DNA of 64,000 nucleotides, from the NCBI RefSeq assembly GCF_007989605.1, contig NZ_BJUL01000002.1:1-64000 (forward strand). The letters are read 5' to 3'. A model generated the notes under the pieces. The model was not told the origin of the DNA, ran no database searches, and was given only the letters and a program-made list of their open reading frames with translations. The position numbers and the translations under genes are program-made. Source of the DNA: Vreelandella venusta. Its GTDB lineage: Bacteria > Pseudomonadota > Gammaproteobacteria > Pseudomonadales > Halomonadaceae. Of this stretch, positions 1-9,107 are shown one piece after another; the first letter of the stretch is position 1, and every line of letters begins with the position of its first letter.

Positions 1-155
1 ACTGCCGTCTTGGCAAGGACTATTTATAGATAAGTGCGAAAAAGTTTTAAGCCAAACCGTTTGGTGTTGGAAAGCACTTCGACGGCACTCCATTGGCGGT
101 TACACTTATACCAGCTTGATAGCCCCCAACGCCCACCCCCATTCTGAGGTCCGTG
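1..155. other. Intergenic region upstream of pyrB
   Basis: No gene is visible here. The stretch ends with a TGAGG ribosome-binding sequence just before the pyrB ATG. I see no convincing terminator or pyrimidine-type attenuator, and the far upstream part is cut off by the window edge. Confidence 0.5.
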
Positions 156-1181
156 ATGAGCCAGCATCTACTAACTGTCGATTCATTACAGCGCGAAAGC
201 GTTGACCACCTACTACGCGTTGCAGCGCGTATGGAACCTATTGCCAACCGCCGCCAAGTTACTCGGGTGTTGGAAGGTGCTGTGCTTGGCAATTTGTTCT
301 TTGAAGCAAGTACACGCACACGCGTGAGCTTTAATGCCGCATTTTGCCGTCTAGGGGGAAGTGTGTGTGATACCACCGGCTTTACTTTCTCTTCTATGGC
401 CAAGGGTGAATCGCTTTACGATACTAGTCGAGTAATGAGTGGCTATTGCGATGCAATTGTTATGCGCCACCCTGATCAAGGATCGGTAGCAGAATTCGCC
501 GCCGCCACCAATGTGCCGGTAATTAACGGCGGGGATGGCCCGGGCGAACACCCAAGCCAAGCACTGCTTGATCTTTATACGATTGATAAAGAGTTTCAGC
601 GCTTAGGTAAATCGCTCAGCGGCGCACATATTCTGCTGACCGGCGATTTGAAATATGGCCGGACCGTGCATTCGCTGATCAAGCTACTGTCTCTCTATGA
701 TCCGCTGCGCCTTACCCTGGTATCGCCACCAGGCCTGGAAATGCCGACTGCGCTGATTGACCTTGTGACGTCGCGCGGGCACCGCGTCGAACAACGTGAC
801 TCACTGGCCAGCGACTTCTCAGATCTAGACGTGGTTTACACCACACGCATCCAGAAAGAGCGTTTTACCGATGAAATGAACGAGAGCTTTCAGGGGCTTT
901 CCGACGACTTTATGGTTAATCGCGACTTTCTGGATCAGCGCTGCAGCCAACGTACGATTGTCATGCACCCACTCCCCCGGGATAGTCGTCCGGGTGCCAA
1001 TGACCTAAACGTAAATCTTAACGGTGACCCGCGTTTGGCGATTTTCCGCCAAACTGACAACGGCATCCCCATGCGGATGGCCATTTTCGCCACGCTACTC
1101 AAGGTAGATGAGTTAATTGAGAAAGACCTGAGACCCGTGCGTTGGTTTGTGCCGTCTCAAACCGGCACTCTAGACCGTTAA
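156..1181 (+). CDS. pyrB: Aspartate carbamoyltransferase, catalytic chain
   Basis: The enzyme condenses carbamoyl phosphate with aspartate to N-carbamoyl-aspartate, the committed step of pyrimidine synthesis in the cytoplasm. The carbamoyl-phosphate loop STRTRVSF lies near residue 52. GEHPSQALLDL near residue 131 and HPLPRDSRPG near residue 273 are the other family signatures. At 341 residues it is longer than the 311-residue E. coli chain and resembles the longer forms of other gammaproteobacteria. I prefer the ATG at 156 to the GTG at 153 because of its spacing from TGAGG. No regulatory pyrI or dihydroorotase-like pyrC' follows; the next gene is convergent. Confidence 0.93.
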   Translation: MSQHLLTVDSLQRESVDHLLRVAARMEPIANRRQVTRVLEGAVLGNLFFEASTRTRVSFNAAFCRLGGSVCDTTGFTFSSMAKGESLYDTSRVMSGYCDAIVMRHPDQGSVAEFAAATNVPVINGGDGPGEHPSQALLDLYTIDKEFQRLGKSLSGAHILLTGDLKYGRTVHSLIKLLSLYDPLRLTLVSPPGLEMPTALIDLVTSRGHRVEQRDSLASDFSDLDVVYTTRIQKERFTDEMNESFQGLSDDFMVNRDFLDQRCSQRTIVMHPLPRDSRPGANDLNVNLNGDPRLAIFRQTDNGIPMRMAIFATLLKVDELIEKDLRPVRWFVPSQTGTLDR

Positions 1182-1196
1182 GCCATTCCATCAGAT

Positions 1197-1652
1197 TCAA
1201 TGAGCGATTCGCCCACCAGGAAGTCCTTCTTGGTGGGCAAACCAGCCTTCTAGAATAAGCACAGCCGCAATGCCATCGACACTCTCTTCTCGATAGTTAC
1301 CACGATGACCTGCCGCATGTGCGATCTGCTTCGCTTCGCGAGTAGAGCCGCGCTCGTCCACCATTTCACAAGGTTTGCCATAGCGCCCGTGCAGGCGATT
1401 ACCGAATTTGCGTGACCGCGTGCTCATTGCGGACTCACTACCATCCATATTCAGCGGCAAGCCAACCACAAACAGGTCAGGCTGCCACTCCTCTACTAAG
1501 CGTGTCACAACGTTCCAGTCAGGAATGCCGTCTCGCGCGGTTAGCGGCGTTAGCTCGCGTGCGCTATTAAGCAACTCATTGCCTACCGCGACGCCTATAC
1601 GCCGAGTACCAAAATCAAATGCGAGTATTAGCCGTTGCCCACGATCAGCCAT
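1197..1652 (-). CDS. ruvX: YqgF/RuvX-type nuclease, pre-16S rRNA processing
   Basis: This RNase H-fold protein was first described as a putative Holliday junction resolvase. The E. coli homologue takes part in 5' maturation of 16S rRNA. The first acidic strand LILAFDFGTRRIGVAVG carries the catalytic Asp, and VVGLPLNMDGSES and DERGSTREA are further conserved blocks. The ATG at 1652 gives 151 residues; a TTG at 1661 in frame would add three. It sits directly downstream of algH, a pairing (yqgE-yqgF) common in gammaproteobacteria, and the two are probably co-transcribed, perhaps with gshB. Family assignment is firm; the exact substrate is not shown by sequence. Confidence 0.9.
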   Translation of the reverse strand: MADRGQRLILAFDFGTRRIGVAVGNELLNSARELTPLTARDGIPDWNVVTRLVEEWQPDLFVVGLPLNMDGSESAMSTRSRKFGNRLHGRYGKPCEMVDERGSTREAKQIAHAAGHRGNYREESVDGIAAVLILEGWFAHQEGLPGGRIAH

Positions 1653-1664
1653 AAAACTCAACCA

Positions 1665-2222
1665 TCATGCATGCCCCGCGTCGCGGGTCATCAGGTTTAG
1701 ATCAACGCCCAGTATGCCAGCGGCAGCGGTTAGGCGCTCGGCGGGAGGGGTGTTAAACAGTACGCTGCTTTGCCCTTCGACCGTCAACCACGCATTGTCT
1801 TTTAGTTCGTCTTCTAACTGCCCAACGTCCCAGCCAGCACACCCTAGGCACACCAAAAAGTCCTCGGGGCCAGTGTCATCGGCAAGCGCCTGAAGAATAT
1901 CCATCGAGGTGGTCAGCGCGATACCGTCCTCCACCTGAACGCTAGAGTCCCACTCCTGGCTATCACCGATATGCAGAATAAAGCCACGATCCTTATGCAT
2001 AGGGCCGCCATAATAGACCGGTGCATTACGGTGCGGGCTATCATCGCCCCCCAGCGACAGCTGCTCAAAGAGGGCATCGAGGGTAATTTCAAGTGGACGG
2101 TTGGCGATGACCCCCATGCAACCATTGTGATCATGGTCGCAAAGGTAGATCAGGCTACCGGCAAAATTAGGGTCATCCAAGTGAGGCATAGCCATCAAAA
2201 AATGATGCTTAAAGCTTTGCAT
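1665..2222 (-). CDS. algH: YqgE/AlgH family protein (UPF0301)
   Basis: This 185-residue cytoplasmic protein belongs to a widespread family of uncertain biochemical role. In Pseudomonas it has been linked to alginate and virulence regulation. The N-terminal HHFLMAMPHLDDPNFAGSLIYLCDHD and the central GGP and FLVCLGCAGWDVGQLEDEL blocks are diagnostic. The start at 2222 has a clear upstream TAGGAG. The gene lies between gshB and ruvX on the same strand, the usual gshB-yqgE-yqgF order. A GC-rich hairpin (2234-2257) sits just upstream of its ribosome-binding site and could modulate read-through from gshB. Confidence 0.92.
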   Translation of the reverse strand: MQSFKHHFLMAMPHLDDPNFAGSLIYLCDHDHNGCMGVIANRPLEITLDALFEQLSLGGDDSPHRNAPVYYGGPMHKDRGFILHIGDSQEWDSSVQVEDGIALTTSMDILQALADDTGPEDFLVCLGCAGWDVGQLEDELKDNAWLTVEGQSSVLFNTPPAERLTAAAGILGVDLNLMTRDAGHA

Positions 2223-2233
2223 GCGTCTCCTAC

Positions 2234-2257
2234 GGCTCGCTAAATACTCAGCGAGCC
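2234..2257 (-). other. Hairpin in the gshB-algH gap
   Basis: The arms GGCTCGCT (2234-2241) and AGCGAGCC (2250-2257) form a perfect 8-bp stem with an 8-nt loop. No U-run follows on the minus strand, and the algH ribosome-binding site comes at once, so it is more likely a processing or attenuation structure than a simple terminator. Confidence 0.5.
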
Positions 2258-2295
2258 TCGTGTTATTGGTCGAATAGAACGTTCAACAGCACCGG

Positions 2296-3252
2296 TTAGT
2301 TAAGGCGACGTTCAATAGCATCCAGCAGCATTCCGGCAATGTCCGTGCCGCGCTGATCATCAATTTCACGTACACAGGTAGGACTGGTGACGTTAATTTC
2401 TGTGATGTAGTCACCAATCACATCTAAACCAACAAACATCAGCCCTTTTTCGCGAATCATGGGCTGCACCTGCTGAATCAACCAGCGGTCACGCTCAGTC
2501 AGCTCACGGCTAACACCACGCCCTCCAGCGGCGAGGTTACCGCGCGTTTCACCCGCCGAGGGAATACGCGCCAGCCCATAGGGCACGGGCTCACCATCAA
2601 CCAATAAAATGCGCGTGTCGCCATCTTTGATTTCGGCTAGGTAGCGTTGCGCCATAATTTGCCGCTGGCCGCGCAGGGTTAATTGCTCAATAACCGCGCC
2701 GATATTGCGGCCATCAGGGCCGATATGAAAAATCCCTGTACCGCCCATGCCATCAAGGGGTTTGAAAATCACATCACCATGCTCCGCGTGGAAAGCACGC
2801 AGGACGTCATCACGACTGGCGACAATGGTGGGCGCACAGCACTGGGGAAACTGCTGGGCAAATAGCTTTTCATTACACTGCAACAGCGCCGCCGTTGGAT
2901 TAACCACCAGAACGCCTTCCCGCTCAGCAAACCCCAGCAAATGAACCGCATTGGTAAAGTCGGCATCGACAGGCGGATCTTTGCGCATTAGCACAACATC
3001 CAATTCCACCAGTGGGCGCTGAGCCGCTTCACCGAGGTCGTACCAATGGTTAGGATCGCGATGCACTGTTAATGGGCGCATACGTGCATAAGCCTGCCCT
3101 GCGTTCAAGAAAAGATCTTCTTGCTCCATATAGTGCAGTGTGTAGCCGCGCTCTTGCGCCGCCCACAGCATAGCCATGGTGGTATCTTTCTTGTAAGCGA
3201 TGTCGCTGATGGGATCCATCACCACACCGAGATGCAACGTTGATTGGCTCAT
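2296..3252 (-). CDS. gshB: Glutathione synthetase
   Basis: It ligates gamma-glutamylcysteine and glycine, using ATP, to make glutathione in the cytoplasm. The protein is an ATP-grasp enzyme. The N-terminal LGVVMDPISDIAYKKDTTMAML is the glutathione-synthetase signature, VIFKPLDGMGGTGIF is the ATP-grasp lysine and loop, and DVIGDYITEINVTSPTC carries the metal-binding acidic residues. The start at 3252 gives 318 residues, in line with the 316 of E. coli; the frame remains open upstream to 3315 but that extension is cysteine-rich and atypical. gshB heads the gshB-algH-ruvX group. Confidence 0.95.
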   Translation of the reverse strand: MSQSTLHLGVVMDPISDIAYKKDTTMAMLWAAQERGYTLHYMEQEDLFLNAGQAYARMRPLTVHRDPNHWYDLGEAAQRPLVELDVVLMRKDPPVDADFTNAVHLLGFAEREGVLVVNPTAALLQCNEKLFAQQFPQCCAPTIVASRDDVLRAFHAEHGDVIFKPLDGMGGTGIFHIGPDGRNIGAVIEQLTLRGQRQIMAQRYLAEIKDGDTRILLVDGEPVPYGLARIPSAGETRGNLAAGGRGVSRELTERDRWLIQQVQPMIREKGLMFVGLDVIGDYITEINVTSPTCVREIDDQRGTDIAGMLLDAIERRLN

Positions 3253-3328
3253 CGGGGTAACATCCATACATGAACAAAAGGTAAGCAGTATGCCGCACTG
3301 CCAGCACAGCTCCAACCGTCGCTAGGGA

Positions 3329-4033
3329 CTACTCGTCTTGCCCGTCCGTTAACGCACCCGGTACAAGCCGGATAGCACCAGGCTCTAGGGTAATTAACTG
3401 CTGCTTATAAAGTCGCCCGATGGCCTGCTTGTAAGCACTCTTGCTAACACCTAATCGCGTCTTAATATCATGCGCGGAGCTTTTATCACCCAACGCGAGA
3501 TAACCACCACTTTCACGTAGCGCCTGCAATACTTTATCACCCACTACATCTAAGCGAGCCACGCCCGGAGGGAGCAGGCAAATATCGACACGACCATCTT
3601 CGCGGCGCTGCTTTACATAGCCTTTCAGCGACTGCCCGCGGCGCAGCGGCTGGGTAATATCATCTTGATAGATCAACCCCCAGTAGCGGTGATTAACCAC
3701 TACCTTCATCCCAAGATCGGTGCGATCGGCCACCACCACCGCCACTTCATCACCTTTTTCCAGCGCCCAAGCATCGTCTGTCAAAAAACGATCCAAGCGC
3801 ATGGTAGCCACAGGTCGCCCTTGGTCATCGCTATACAGCATTACCAGTACCCGCTTGCCGGGATCGGGGCGAAAGCGCTGCTCGCTATAAGGCAGCAGTA
3901 CATCTTTGGGCTGCCCCCATTGCAGAAACGCCCCTGTGCTATTGACCGCCGTCACGGTCAAATAGGCGACATCACCCAGTTGAGCAGCGGCGTCGCTTGC
4001 GGAACGGGGAGAAGAGTGAGACTCACGGACCAT
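3329..4033 (-). CDS. S1-like RNA-binding protein, CvfB/YitL family
   Basis: The predicted product has 234 residues. It starts with S1-like beta-barrel segments (GDVAYLTVTAVNSTGAFLQWG, then DEVAVVVADRTDLGMKVVVN and KGYVKQRREDGRVDICLLP). It ends in a winged-helix segment (KSSAHDIKTRLGVSKSAYKQAIGRLYKQQLITLEP), the layout of CvfB of Staphylococcus and YitL of Bacillus. These bind RNA or DNA and influence gene expression, but their target in this group is not known to me. The ATG at 4033 is favoured by an AAGGA eight bases upstream, and homologues begin just before the first S1 repeat. The frame is open upstream to 4141. Confidence 0.8.
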   Translation of the reverse strand: MVRESHSSPRSASDAAAQLGDVAYLTVTAVNSTGAFLQWGQPKDVLLPYSEQRFRPDPGKRVLVMLYSDDQGRPVATMRLDRFLTDDAWALEKGDEVAVVVADRTDLGMKVVVNHRYWGLIYQDDITQPLRRGQSLKGYVKQRREDGRVDICLLPPGVARLDVVGDKVLQALRESGGYLALGDKSSAHDIKTRLGVSKSAYKQAIGRLYKQQLITLEPGAIRLVPGALTDGQDE

Positions 4034-4303
4034 GGGAACCGTCCTTACAGAAAGTAGACCTTCATTATGGTGCCTTGCGCACGCAAGGCAAAGCGCAGCC
4101 GGTATATGTAAATTCGACAGCGCATAAATAGCGACCGACACTACTCAACGTGGCAGTCACCAGCTAGTAAGCACTTACTTATGCACACTACTAAAAAAAT
4201 AAGCCCCTAAGATATTTCTTAAGAATAGGCTCTTAAGAAGAAATATTTTAAAAATGAGCTCTTATAAGTAGGTACAGCGAAGTGAGCGCTGAGAAGTGAG
4301 TAC
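4034..4303. other. AT-rich intergenic region with hairpin
   Basis: This gap lies between rsmE and the S1-domain gene, both on the minus strand. It holds an imperfect AT-rich hairpin built on two copies of TCTTAAGA (4217-4224 and 4231-4238). On the minus strand a U-rich stretch follows after a further short tract, so it may end rsmE transcripts. It also holds one copy of the dispersed palindrome (4167-4178), and a second copy overlaps the rsmE stop codon. Confidence 0.4.
4167..4178. repeat. Dispersed palindrome copy, GTAAGCACTTAC
   Basis: Copy of the GTAAGYACTTAC motif found at several places in this window. This copy is extended to AGTAAGCACTTACT and lies between two genes. Confidence 0.5.
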
Positions 4304-4307
4304 TTAC
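4296..4307. repeat. Dispersed palindrome copy, GTGAGTACTTAC
   Basis: Variant with one mismatch from GTAAGTACTTAC. It spans the rsmE stop codon, whose TAA forms part of the palindrome. Confidence 0.45.
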
Positions 4308-5023
4308 ACATCACCGAAGTGGTGCTGTAGCAACGTTAGTGCAACAACAGGTGCTGTTTCAGTACGTAATACTCTTGGGCCGAGCGTCAGTGGTGTAAAA
4401 CCACCGGCAGTGGCCGCATTAATATCCGCATCACTTAGGCCACCCTCAGGGCCGATTAAGAGTGCTACTGAAGCGGGACATGGCTGTTGCGAAAATACAT
4501 TGCCCGTCGCGAGGTGAAGCATCAAGCGTAATGGCTCTTGCCGCTCGGCCAGCCAATCACCCAGTGCTTTTGGTGGATAGACAGGGGGGACAACCGCTCG
4601 CCCACTCTGCTCGCAAGCGCTAGCCGCAACCGCCTGCCAGTGAGCCAGTTTTTTCTCTTCACGGTCGCCTTTGAGACGTACATCACCCCGCTCTGTATAG
4701 AGCGGGGTAATAGCTGCAACGCCCAGCTCAACGGCTTTTTGAATGGCATAATCCATCCGGTCGCCTTTCGAGATCGCTTGGCCAAGGTGCACTGCTAACG
4801 GCGATTCGCCACTACCCGGCCAAACAGCCTCGATGATCACTGTCGTTTGCTTGCGGCCAACATCGGCTAAACGCACACCAGCCTCTTGACCGTTGCCATC
4901 AAACAGCATCAGCGGAGCACTTTCGCCCAACCGTAGCACCCGCGTCACATGCCGCGCCGGGCCGTCAGGCAACGTGATAGTTGCGCCCACTGCAAACTCA
5001 GCGGGCACATAAAGGCGGGGCAT
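4304..5023 (-). CDS. rsmE: 16S rRNA m3U1498 methyltransferase
   Basis: It transfers a methyl group from S-adenosylmethionine to N3 of U1498 of 16S rRNA in assembled 30S subunits. The protein has an N-terminal PUA-like part (MPRLYVPAEFAVG... HVTRVLRLGESAPLMLFDG) and a C-terminal SPOUT knot. The knot shows LLIGPEGGLSDADI near residue 190 and LTLGPRVLRTETAPVVAL near the end. The start at 5023 gives 239 residues and aligns with the MRIPRIY start of the E. coli protein; an in-frame start at 5059 would add twelve residues. It lies 38 bases downstream of secB. Confidence 0.93.
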   Translation of the reverse strand: MPRLYVPAEFAVGATITLPDGPARHVTRVLRLGESAPLMLFDGNGQEAGVRLADVGRKQTTVIIEAVWPGSGESPLAVHLGQAISKGDRMDYAIQKAVELGVAAITPLYTERGDVRLKGDREEKKLAHWQAVAASACEQSGRAVVPPVYPPKALGDWLAERQEPLRLMLHLATGNVFSQQPCPASVALLIGPEGGLSDADINAATAGGFTPLTLGPRVLRTETAPVVALTLLQHHFGDV

Positions 5024-5061
5024 TTTGCCGTGCAAGGCAACCCAGTCAGCAGCATGCATAC

Positions 5062-5571
5062 TTAGTGAGTATTCTCGGCTGCTTGCTGAGCCTGCTGCGC
5101 TTCACGCTGTTTGCGCTGAGCGTACATAGCTTCGAAATTCACCGGCGCCAGCATTAGCGGCGGGAAACCACCACGATTGACCAGGTTGTCAACGCACTCA
5201 CGGGCATAAGGGAACAGCAAGTTGGGGCAGAACGCACCCAGAGTTTGTTCCAGCTGAGCCCCTTCAATTCCAGCAATACGGAACAGGCCGGCTTGCTCTA
5301 CTTCTGCAAGGAACGACGTAGTGCCGGTTTCGCTATCGTTAACCTGGGCAGTCACCTTTACAACCACTTCGTACTGGTCGTCGGCTATTTTCTGGCTAGT
5401 GGTGTTCAGATCCAGATTCACCTTAGGCTTAAATGCCTGCTTGAATACGGAAGGTGAGTTCGGCGCTTCAAAGGAAATATCTTTCACATAGATACGCTGT
5501 AAAGAGAACTTCAGCTGAGGCTTTTCGCCTTCTGCGGCGCCTGCCTGCGGGGTGTTGTTATCTTCCGCCAT
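5062..5571 (-). CDS. secB: Protein-export chaperone SecB
   Basis: SecB is a cytosolic tetrameric chaperone that keeps preproteins unfolded and hands them to SecA. The 169-residue protein has the family core FSLQRIYVKDISFEAPNSP near residue 22 and the strand TAQVNDSETGTTSFLAEVEQAGLF. CPNLLFPYARECVDNLVNRGGFPPLMLAPVNFEAMY lies near the C-terminus. The acidic N-terminal tail and Gln-rich C-terminal tail fit the family. The neighbours are the rhodanese gene upstream and rsmE downstream. In many relatives grxC sits between the rhodanese gene and secB; here it does not. Confidence 0.96.
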   Translation of the reverse strand: MAEDNNTPQAGAAEGEKPQLKFSLQRIYVKDISFEAPNSPSVFKQAFKPKVNLDLNTTSQKIADDQYEVVVKVTAQVNDSETGTTSFLAEVEQAGLFRIAGIEGAQLEQTLGAFCPNLLFPYARECVDNLVNRGGFPPLMLAPVNFEAMYAQRKQREAQQAQQAAENTH

Positions 5572-5641
5572 TGGGATACTCCTAATTGTTCATCTGCTAA
5601 AAAATTGCGCGACAGCGCACGGTTAAATACTTGCTACTTAA

Positions 5642-6064
5642 TTACTTTTTTACCACCGGAAGACCATCGGCCTGCCACTGCACCATGCCACCTCTTAACT
5701 TATTGACACGTTCAAAACCTGCCTTAGCAAGTTTTGCCTGGGCAGCACCAGAGCTTTGGCCATGCTTACATACCACGATGATCGGCTGGCTTTTCACTTT
5801 CTCCAGTTCATTCATGCGGCTGTCGAGGCTGCTTTGAGGAATATTGCGTGCACCTGCAATATGCCCCGCTTTAAAGTCTTTGCTTTCACGGATATCCAGC
5901 ACCACCGCGTCTTCACGGTTAATAAGCTGAGTCGCCTGGGTAGAGGTCACAGCATGCGTGGCGGCGCTGCGCGCTTCGTACGCCACCCATGCTATTAATA
6001 CCAGCAAAAACGCCCCGACAAGTAGGGGGTGGTTCATTACGAATTCGAACAGCTGATCGATCAT
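5642..6064 (-). CDS. Membrane-anchored rhodanese-like protein (YibN type)
   Basis: One N-terminal transmembrane helix (about residues 12-30, LLVGAFLLVLIAWVAYEA) is followed by a rhodanese domain. The active-site loop VVCKHGQSSGAAQAKL carries the persulfide-forming cysteine. The fold suggests sulfur transfer or redox signalling at the inner membrane; the real substrate is unknown. It matches YibN, which usually lies between gpmI and grxC-secB in gammaproteobacteria, and here it sits divergently from gpmI. The ATG at 6064 gives 140 residues; a GTG at 6073 would add three. Confidence 0.85.
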   Translation of the reverse strand: MIDQLFEFVMNHPLLVGAFLLVLIAWVAYEARSAATHAVTSTQATQLINREDAVVLDIRESKDFKAGHIAGARNIPQSSLDSRMNELEKVKSQPIIVVCKHGQSSGAAQAKLAKAGFERVNKLRGGMVQWQADGLPVVKK

Positions 6065-6315
6065 CGTGAACACAATCTCTTGGTCTATGCAGAAAAAAGC
6101 GGCCTAGCCGCCTCCAGAAACGCAACAAGTATACACGTCACACGGCATACCGCGCAGGCCATGACGCCCAACGGCTGCCTGCGTTATGATGCCCCAAGCA
6201 CGCGCCTGTCGCGACCCCGATTATAGGGTGTTGTCTGAAAACTGTTTGAACCACCTTCACCAGCGTTGCAAACAGCACCTCATGTCGCTTGGCTGACCAA
6301 CATTAAGAGGTTTTC
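6065..6315. other. Divergent intergenic region, rhodanese gene / gpmI
   Basis: About 250 bases separate the two divergent genes and should carry both promoters. I could not pick out a convincing -35/-10 pair. A small GCGGC-CTA-GCCGC hairpin lies near 6100. An AAGAGG ribosome-binding sequence precedes the gpmI ATG. Confidence 0.4.
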
Positions 6316-7878
6316 ATGGCTACAAATGCACCGCGCCCTGTGGCGCTAATCATCTTAGATGGCTACGGCCACAATCCCGATAGCGCTCACAACGCAGTGG
6401 CCGCTGCTAATACGCCTAACATGGACAAACTGTGGGCCGACCGCCCGCACGCCTATGTGCACACCGATGGTCGCCATGTAGGCCTGCCTGACGGGCAGAT
6501 GGGTAATTCCGAAGTAGGCCATATGAATATTGGTGCCGGGCGCATTGTCTACCAGGACTTCACCCGCATTACCAAAGCAATTGAAGACGGCGACCTAGAC
6601 ACCAACGAGGTGCTGACGAAGCCCATCGACGAGGCCGTTGCCAATGGCCGCGCTGTCCACTTGCTTGGGCTGCTCTCTCCCGGAGGCGTGCATAGCCACG
6701 AAGATCACTTTATTGCCATGGCCGAGCTTGCTGCCCGACGCGGCGCGCAGCGTATTTTTATCCATGCGTTTTTAGACGGACGCGATATGCCGCCGCAAAG
6801 TGCACTCCGCTCAATCGAGCGCGCTAATGCACGTTTAGCGGAACTGGTGGGGGCGGACAACGGCTTTGTTGCCTCAATCATTGGCCGCTTTTATGCAATG
6901 GATCGTGATAACCGCTGGGAGCGAGTTGAGCAAGCCTACTGCTTACTGACCGAGGGCCACGCTGACTTTATTGCTTCCAGCGCTGAAACAGCCCTGCGTG
7001 ATGCATATCAGCGCGGCGAAACCGATGAATTTGTCGCTTCTAGCAGTATTCCACTGAAGGGTAGCGCCATTACCCTTCAAGACGGCGATGCGGCTATTTT
7101 CCTCAATTTCCGCTCTGACCGCGCCCGCGAATTAACCCGCGCGATCACTGAATCTGACTTTAATGGCTTTGAGCGGCGTGTACGCCCAACACTGGCTGGC
7201 GACGGCTTAGTCACGATGACCCAGTACGCCGCCAACATTACAGCGCCTGCGGCTTTTCCCCCTTCTGACCTCACCGATACCCTGGGTGAAGTAGCTGCTA
7301 AACGAGGCCTAACTCAGCTGCGTATTGCAGAAACAGAAAAGTATCCCCACGTCACCTTTTTCTTCTCCGGCGGTAATGAAGCCGAGTACGCAGGCGAAGA
7401 GCGCATTTTAGTGCCCTCCCCCCGCGACGTTAAGACCTACGACGAAAAGCCCGAGATGAGCGCCTTTGAGATCACCGATAAACTGGTGGACGCTATCGAC
7501 AGCGGTCGCTTCGACTTAATAGTGTGCAACTATGCCAATGGCGATATGGTTGGCCATACCGGTGACTTCAACGCAGCCGTAAAAGCGATTGAAACCGTTG
7601 ACACTTGTGTTGGCCGGGTCGTAGAGGCCATTCAGCGTGCCGGTGGTGCTTGCCTGATCACAGCTGACCATGGCAATGCCGAACAGATGGTGCATCCAGA
7701 AACAGGGGCGCCGCAAACTGCCCACACCACCTTTACGGTGCCGTTGATTTACGTGGGAGAACAGAATGGACGGCTGGAAGATGGGCGACTGTGCGATTTA
7801 GCGCCGACGCTGTTAACCATGATGAACCAACCTCAGCCCGAAGCAATGACCGGCAACCCACTGATTCATTTTGATTGA
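6316..7878 (+). CDS. gpmI: 2,3-bisphosphoglycerate-independent phosphoglycerate mutase
   Basis: It interconverts 3- and 2-phosphoglycerate in glycolysis and gluconeogenesis using a manganese-dependent phosphoserine mechanism. At 520 residues it is of normal length for the family. [18 protein letters not shown] holds the first metal-binding Asp, and [20 protein letters not shown] holds the catalytic Ser near residue 62. [31 protein letters not shown] and [12 protein letters not shown] supply the remaining metal ligands. Its stop codon overlaps the envC start in TGATG, so the two are translationally coupled. Confidence 0.97.
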   Translation: MATNAPRPVALIILDGYGHNPDSAHNAVAAANTPNMDKLWADRPHAYVHTDGRHVGLPDGQMGNSEVGHMNIGAGRIVYQDFTRITKAIEDGDLDTNEVLTKPIDEAVANGRAVHLLGLLSPGGVHSHEDHFIAMAELAARRGAQRIFIHAFLDGRDMPPQSALRSIERANARLAELVGADNGFVASIIGRFYAMDRDNRWERVEQAYCLLTEGHADFIASSAETALRDAYQRGETDEFVASSSIPLKGSAITLQDGDAAIFLNFRSDRARELTRAITESDFNGFERRVRPTLAGDGLVTMTQYAANITAPAAFPPSDLTDTLGEVAAKRGLTQLRIAETEKYPHVTFFFSGGNEAEYAGEERILVPSPRDVKTYDEKPEMSAFEITDKLVDAIDSGRFDLIVCNYANGDMVGHTGDFNAAVKAIETVDTCVGRVVEAIQRAGGACLITADHGNAEQMVHPETGAPQTAHTTFTVPLIYVGEQNGRLEDGRLCDLAPTLLTMMNQPQPEAMTGNPLIHFD

Positions 7879-9020
7879 TGCTAATGCGACGGACGTTAGC
7901 TGTCGCGCTCATGCTGGCGTTAGGTTATGCGCCAGCAAGTTTGGCCCAGCCAAATGAAAATGCGGCGCGCCAACAGTTAGATGCGATTGGCCAGGAGATC
8001 GAAGCAGCTGCCCAGCGTCTCAGTGCGACCGGGCAAGCGCGGGATAGCGCCGAGCGCGAGCTGCGCCATGTGGAAACGGAGCTTGCCGAGACTCACCAGC
8101 GCCTAGATCAACTTCAGGCTGAGCGCCGTCAACTGGCCGACGAAACGACCCAACTTCGCCAGCACCGTGGGCGCTTGGAAAATGAGCGTGAAGCACAGTA
8201 TGCGGCGCTGAGCCAACAGCTGGCGGCCCTTTATCGACTAGGGCCAACGCCCCAGCTGAAGCTGCTCCTTAATCAGAGCGATCCTGCCGAGCTAGATCGA
8301 ATGCAGGCCTACCTAAATCGTCTGACTCAGGCGCGTCAGCAACGCCTGACGGATATAAGCCGCCTCGACAACGCACTGGCAGATACCGAACAAGCGCTCA
8401 GTGAGCGCCAAACGCGCCTTGCTGCATTAGCCGACGAGCTAGAAGAGCAAAGCGCTATACTGGCCAAGCGTACCGAGGAACGGCGTGGCGTCGTGGCAAC
8501 CCTGGATGATCGCTATGGCAGCGAAGAGGACCGCTTAGCCGACCTTAACCAAAGCCGTGAGCAGGCCGAGCAGCAGCTAAGGGCGATACAAGCGGAGCTG
8601 GCTCGCTTAGCCGAGCCAACACCGACCACACACATTACCCGCACGCGGGGCGATTTACCCTGGCCCGTTCAGGGGGCCATTACGGCAACCTTCCAGCGTA
8701 GAGACGGCGTGCACTATAACGGTATTGTGATCCGAGCAGATTCAGGTAGTGCAGTAACAGCCGTGCATACGGGTCGCGTGGTATTTGCCGACTGGATGCG
8801 CGGCTTTGGTAACCTGCTGATTATTGATCACGGTGATCAGATCATGACGCTCTATGCTCACTTACAACAATTTAGTGCGCGGCCCGGCCAACAAGTAAGT
8901 CGCGGCACTGAAATCGGACGTGTCGGCAACAGCGGCGGGCAAAGCACTCCCGCGCTTTACTTCGAAGTGCGGCGCAGCGGTGAACCAATTAATCCACAAC
9001 GTTGGATTGCACGCCGCTGA
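7878..9020 (+). CDS. envC: Murein hydrolase activator EnvC
   Basis: This is a periplasmic activator of N-acetylmuramoyl-L-alanine amidases at the division septum. A signal peptide (about residues 1-24, ending SLAQ) is followed by a long coiled coil (about 30-250), then a LytM/M23 domain (about 265-380). The M23 domain looks degenerate. The first motif reads HYNGIVI, with no metal-binding Asp, and the last reads LYFEVRR where active enzymes have HxHFE. This is the hallmark of an activator rather than an endopeptidase. It overlaps the gpmI stop by one base and is followed by ctpA, the usual gpmI-envC-ctpA order. Confidence 0.92.
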   Translation: MLMRRTLAVALMLALGYAPASLAQPNENAARQQLDAIGQEIEAAAQRLSATGQARDSAERELRHVETELAETHQRLDQLQAERRQLADETTQLRQHRGRLENEREAQYAALSQQLAALYRLGPTPQLKLLLNQSDPAELDRMQAYLNRLTQARQQRLTDISRLDNALADTEQALSERQTRLAALADELEEQSAILAKRTEERRGVVATLDDRYGSEEDRLADLNQSREQAEQQLRAIQAELARLAEPTPTTHITRTRGDLPWPVQGAITATFQRRDGVHYNGIVIRADSGSAVTAVHTGRVVFADWMRGFGNLLIIDHGDQIMTLYAHLQQFSARPGQQVSRGTEIGRVGNSGGQSTPALYFEVRRSGEPINPQRWIARR

Positions 9021-9107
9021 CGGGATAAGCTGACTCCTATGAACTAACAATCATGTCTCAACTTGTGCAGCGCCTTCTGGCGCTGCCTTTCGCCTAGCGG
9101 AGTCCGC

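Noticed and set aside
3253..3315. N-terminal extension of gshB to 3315
   Set aside because: The extra 21 residues are Cys-rich and unlike the family; the ATG at 3252 matches the normal length.
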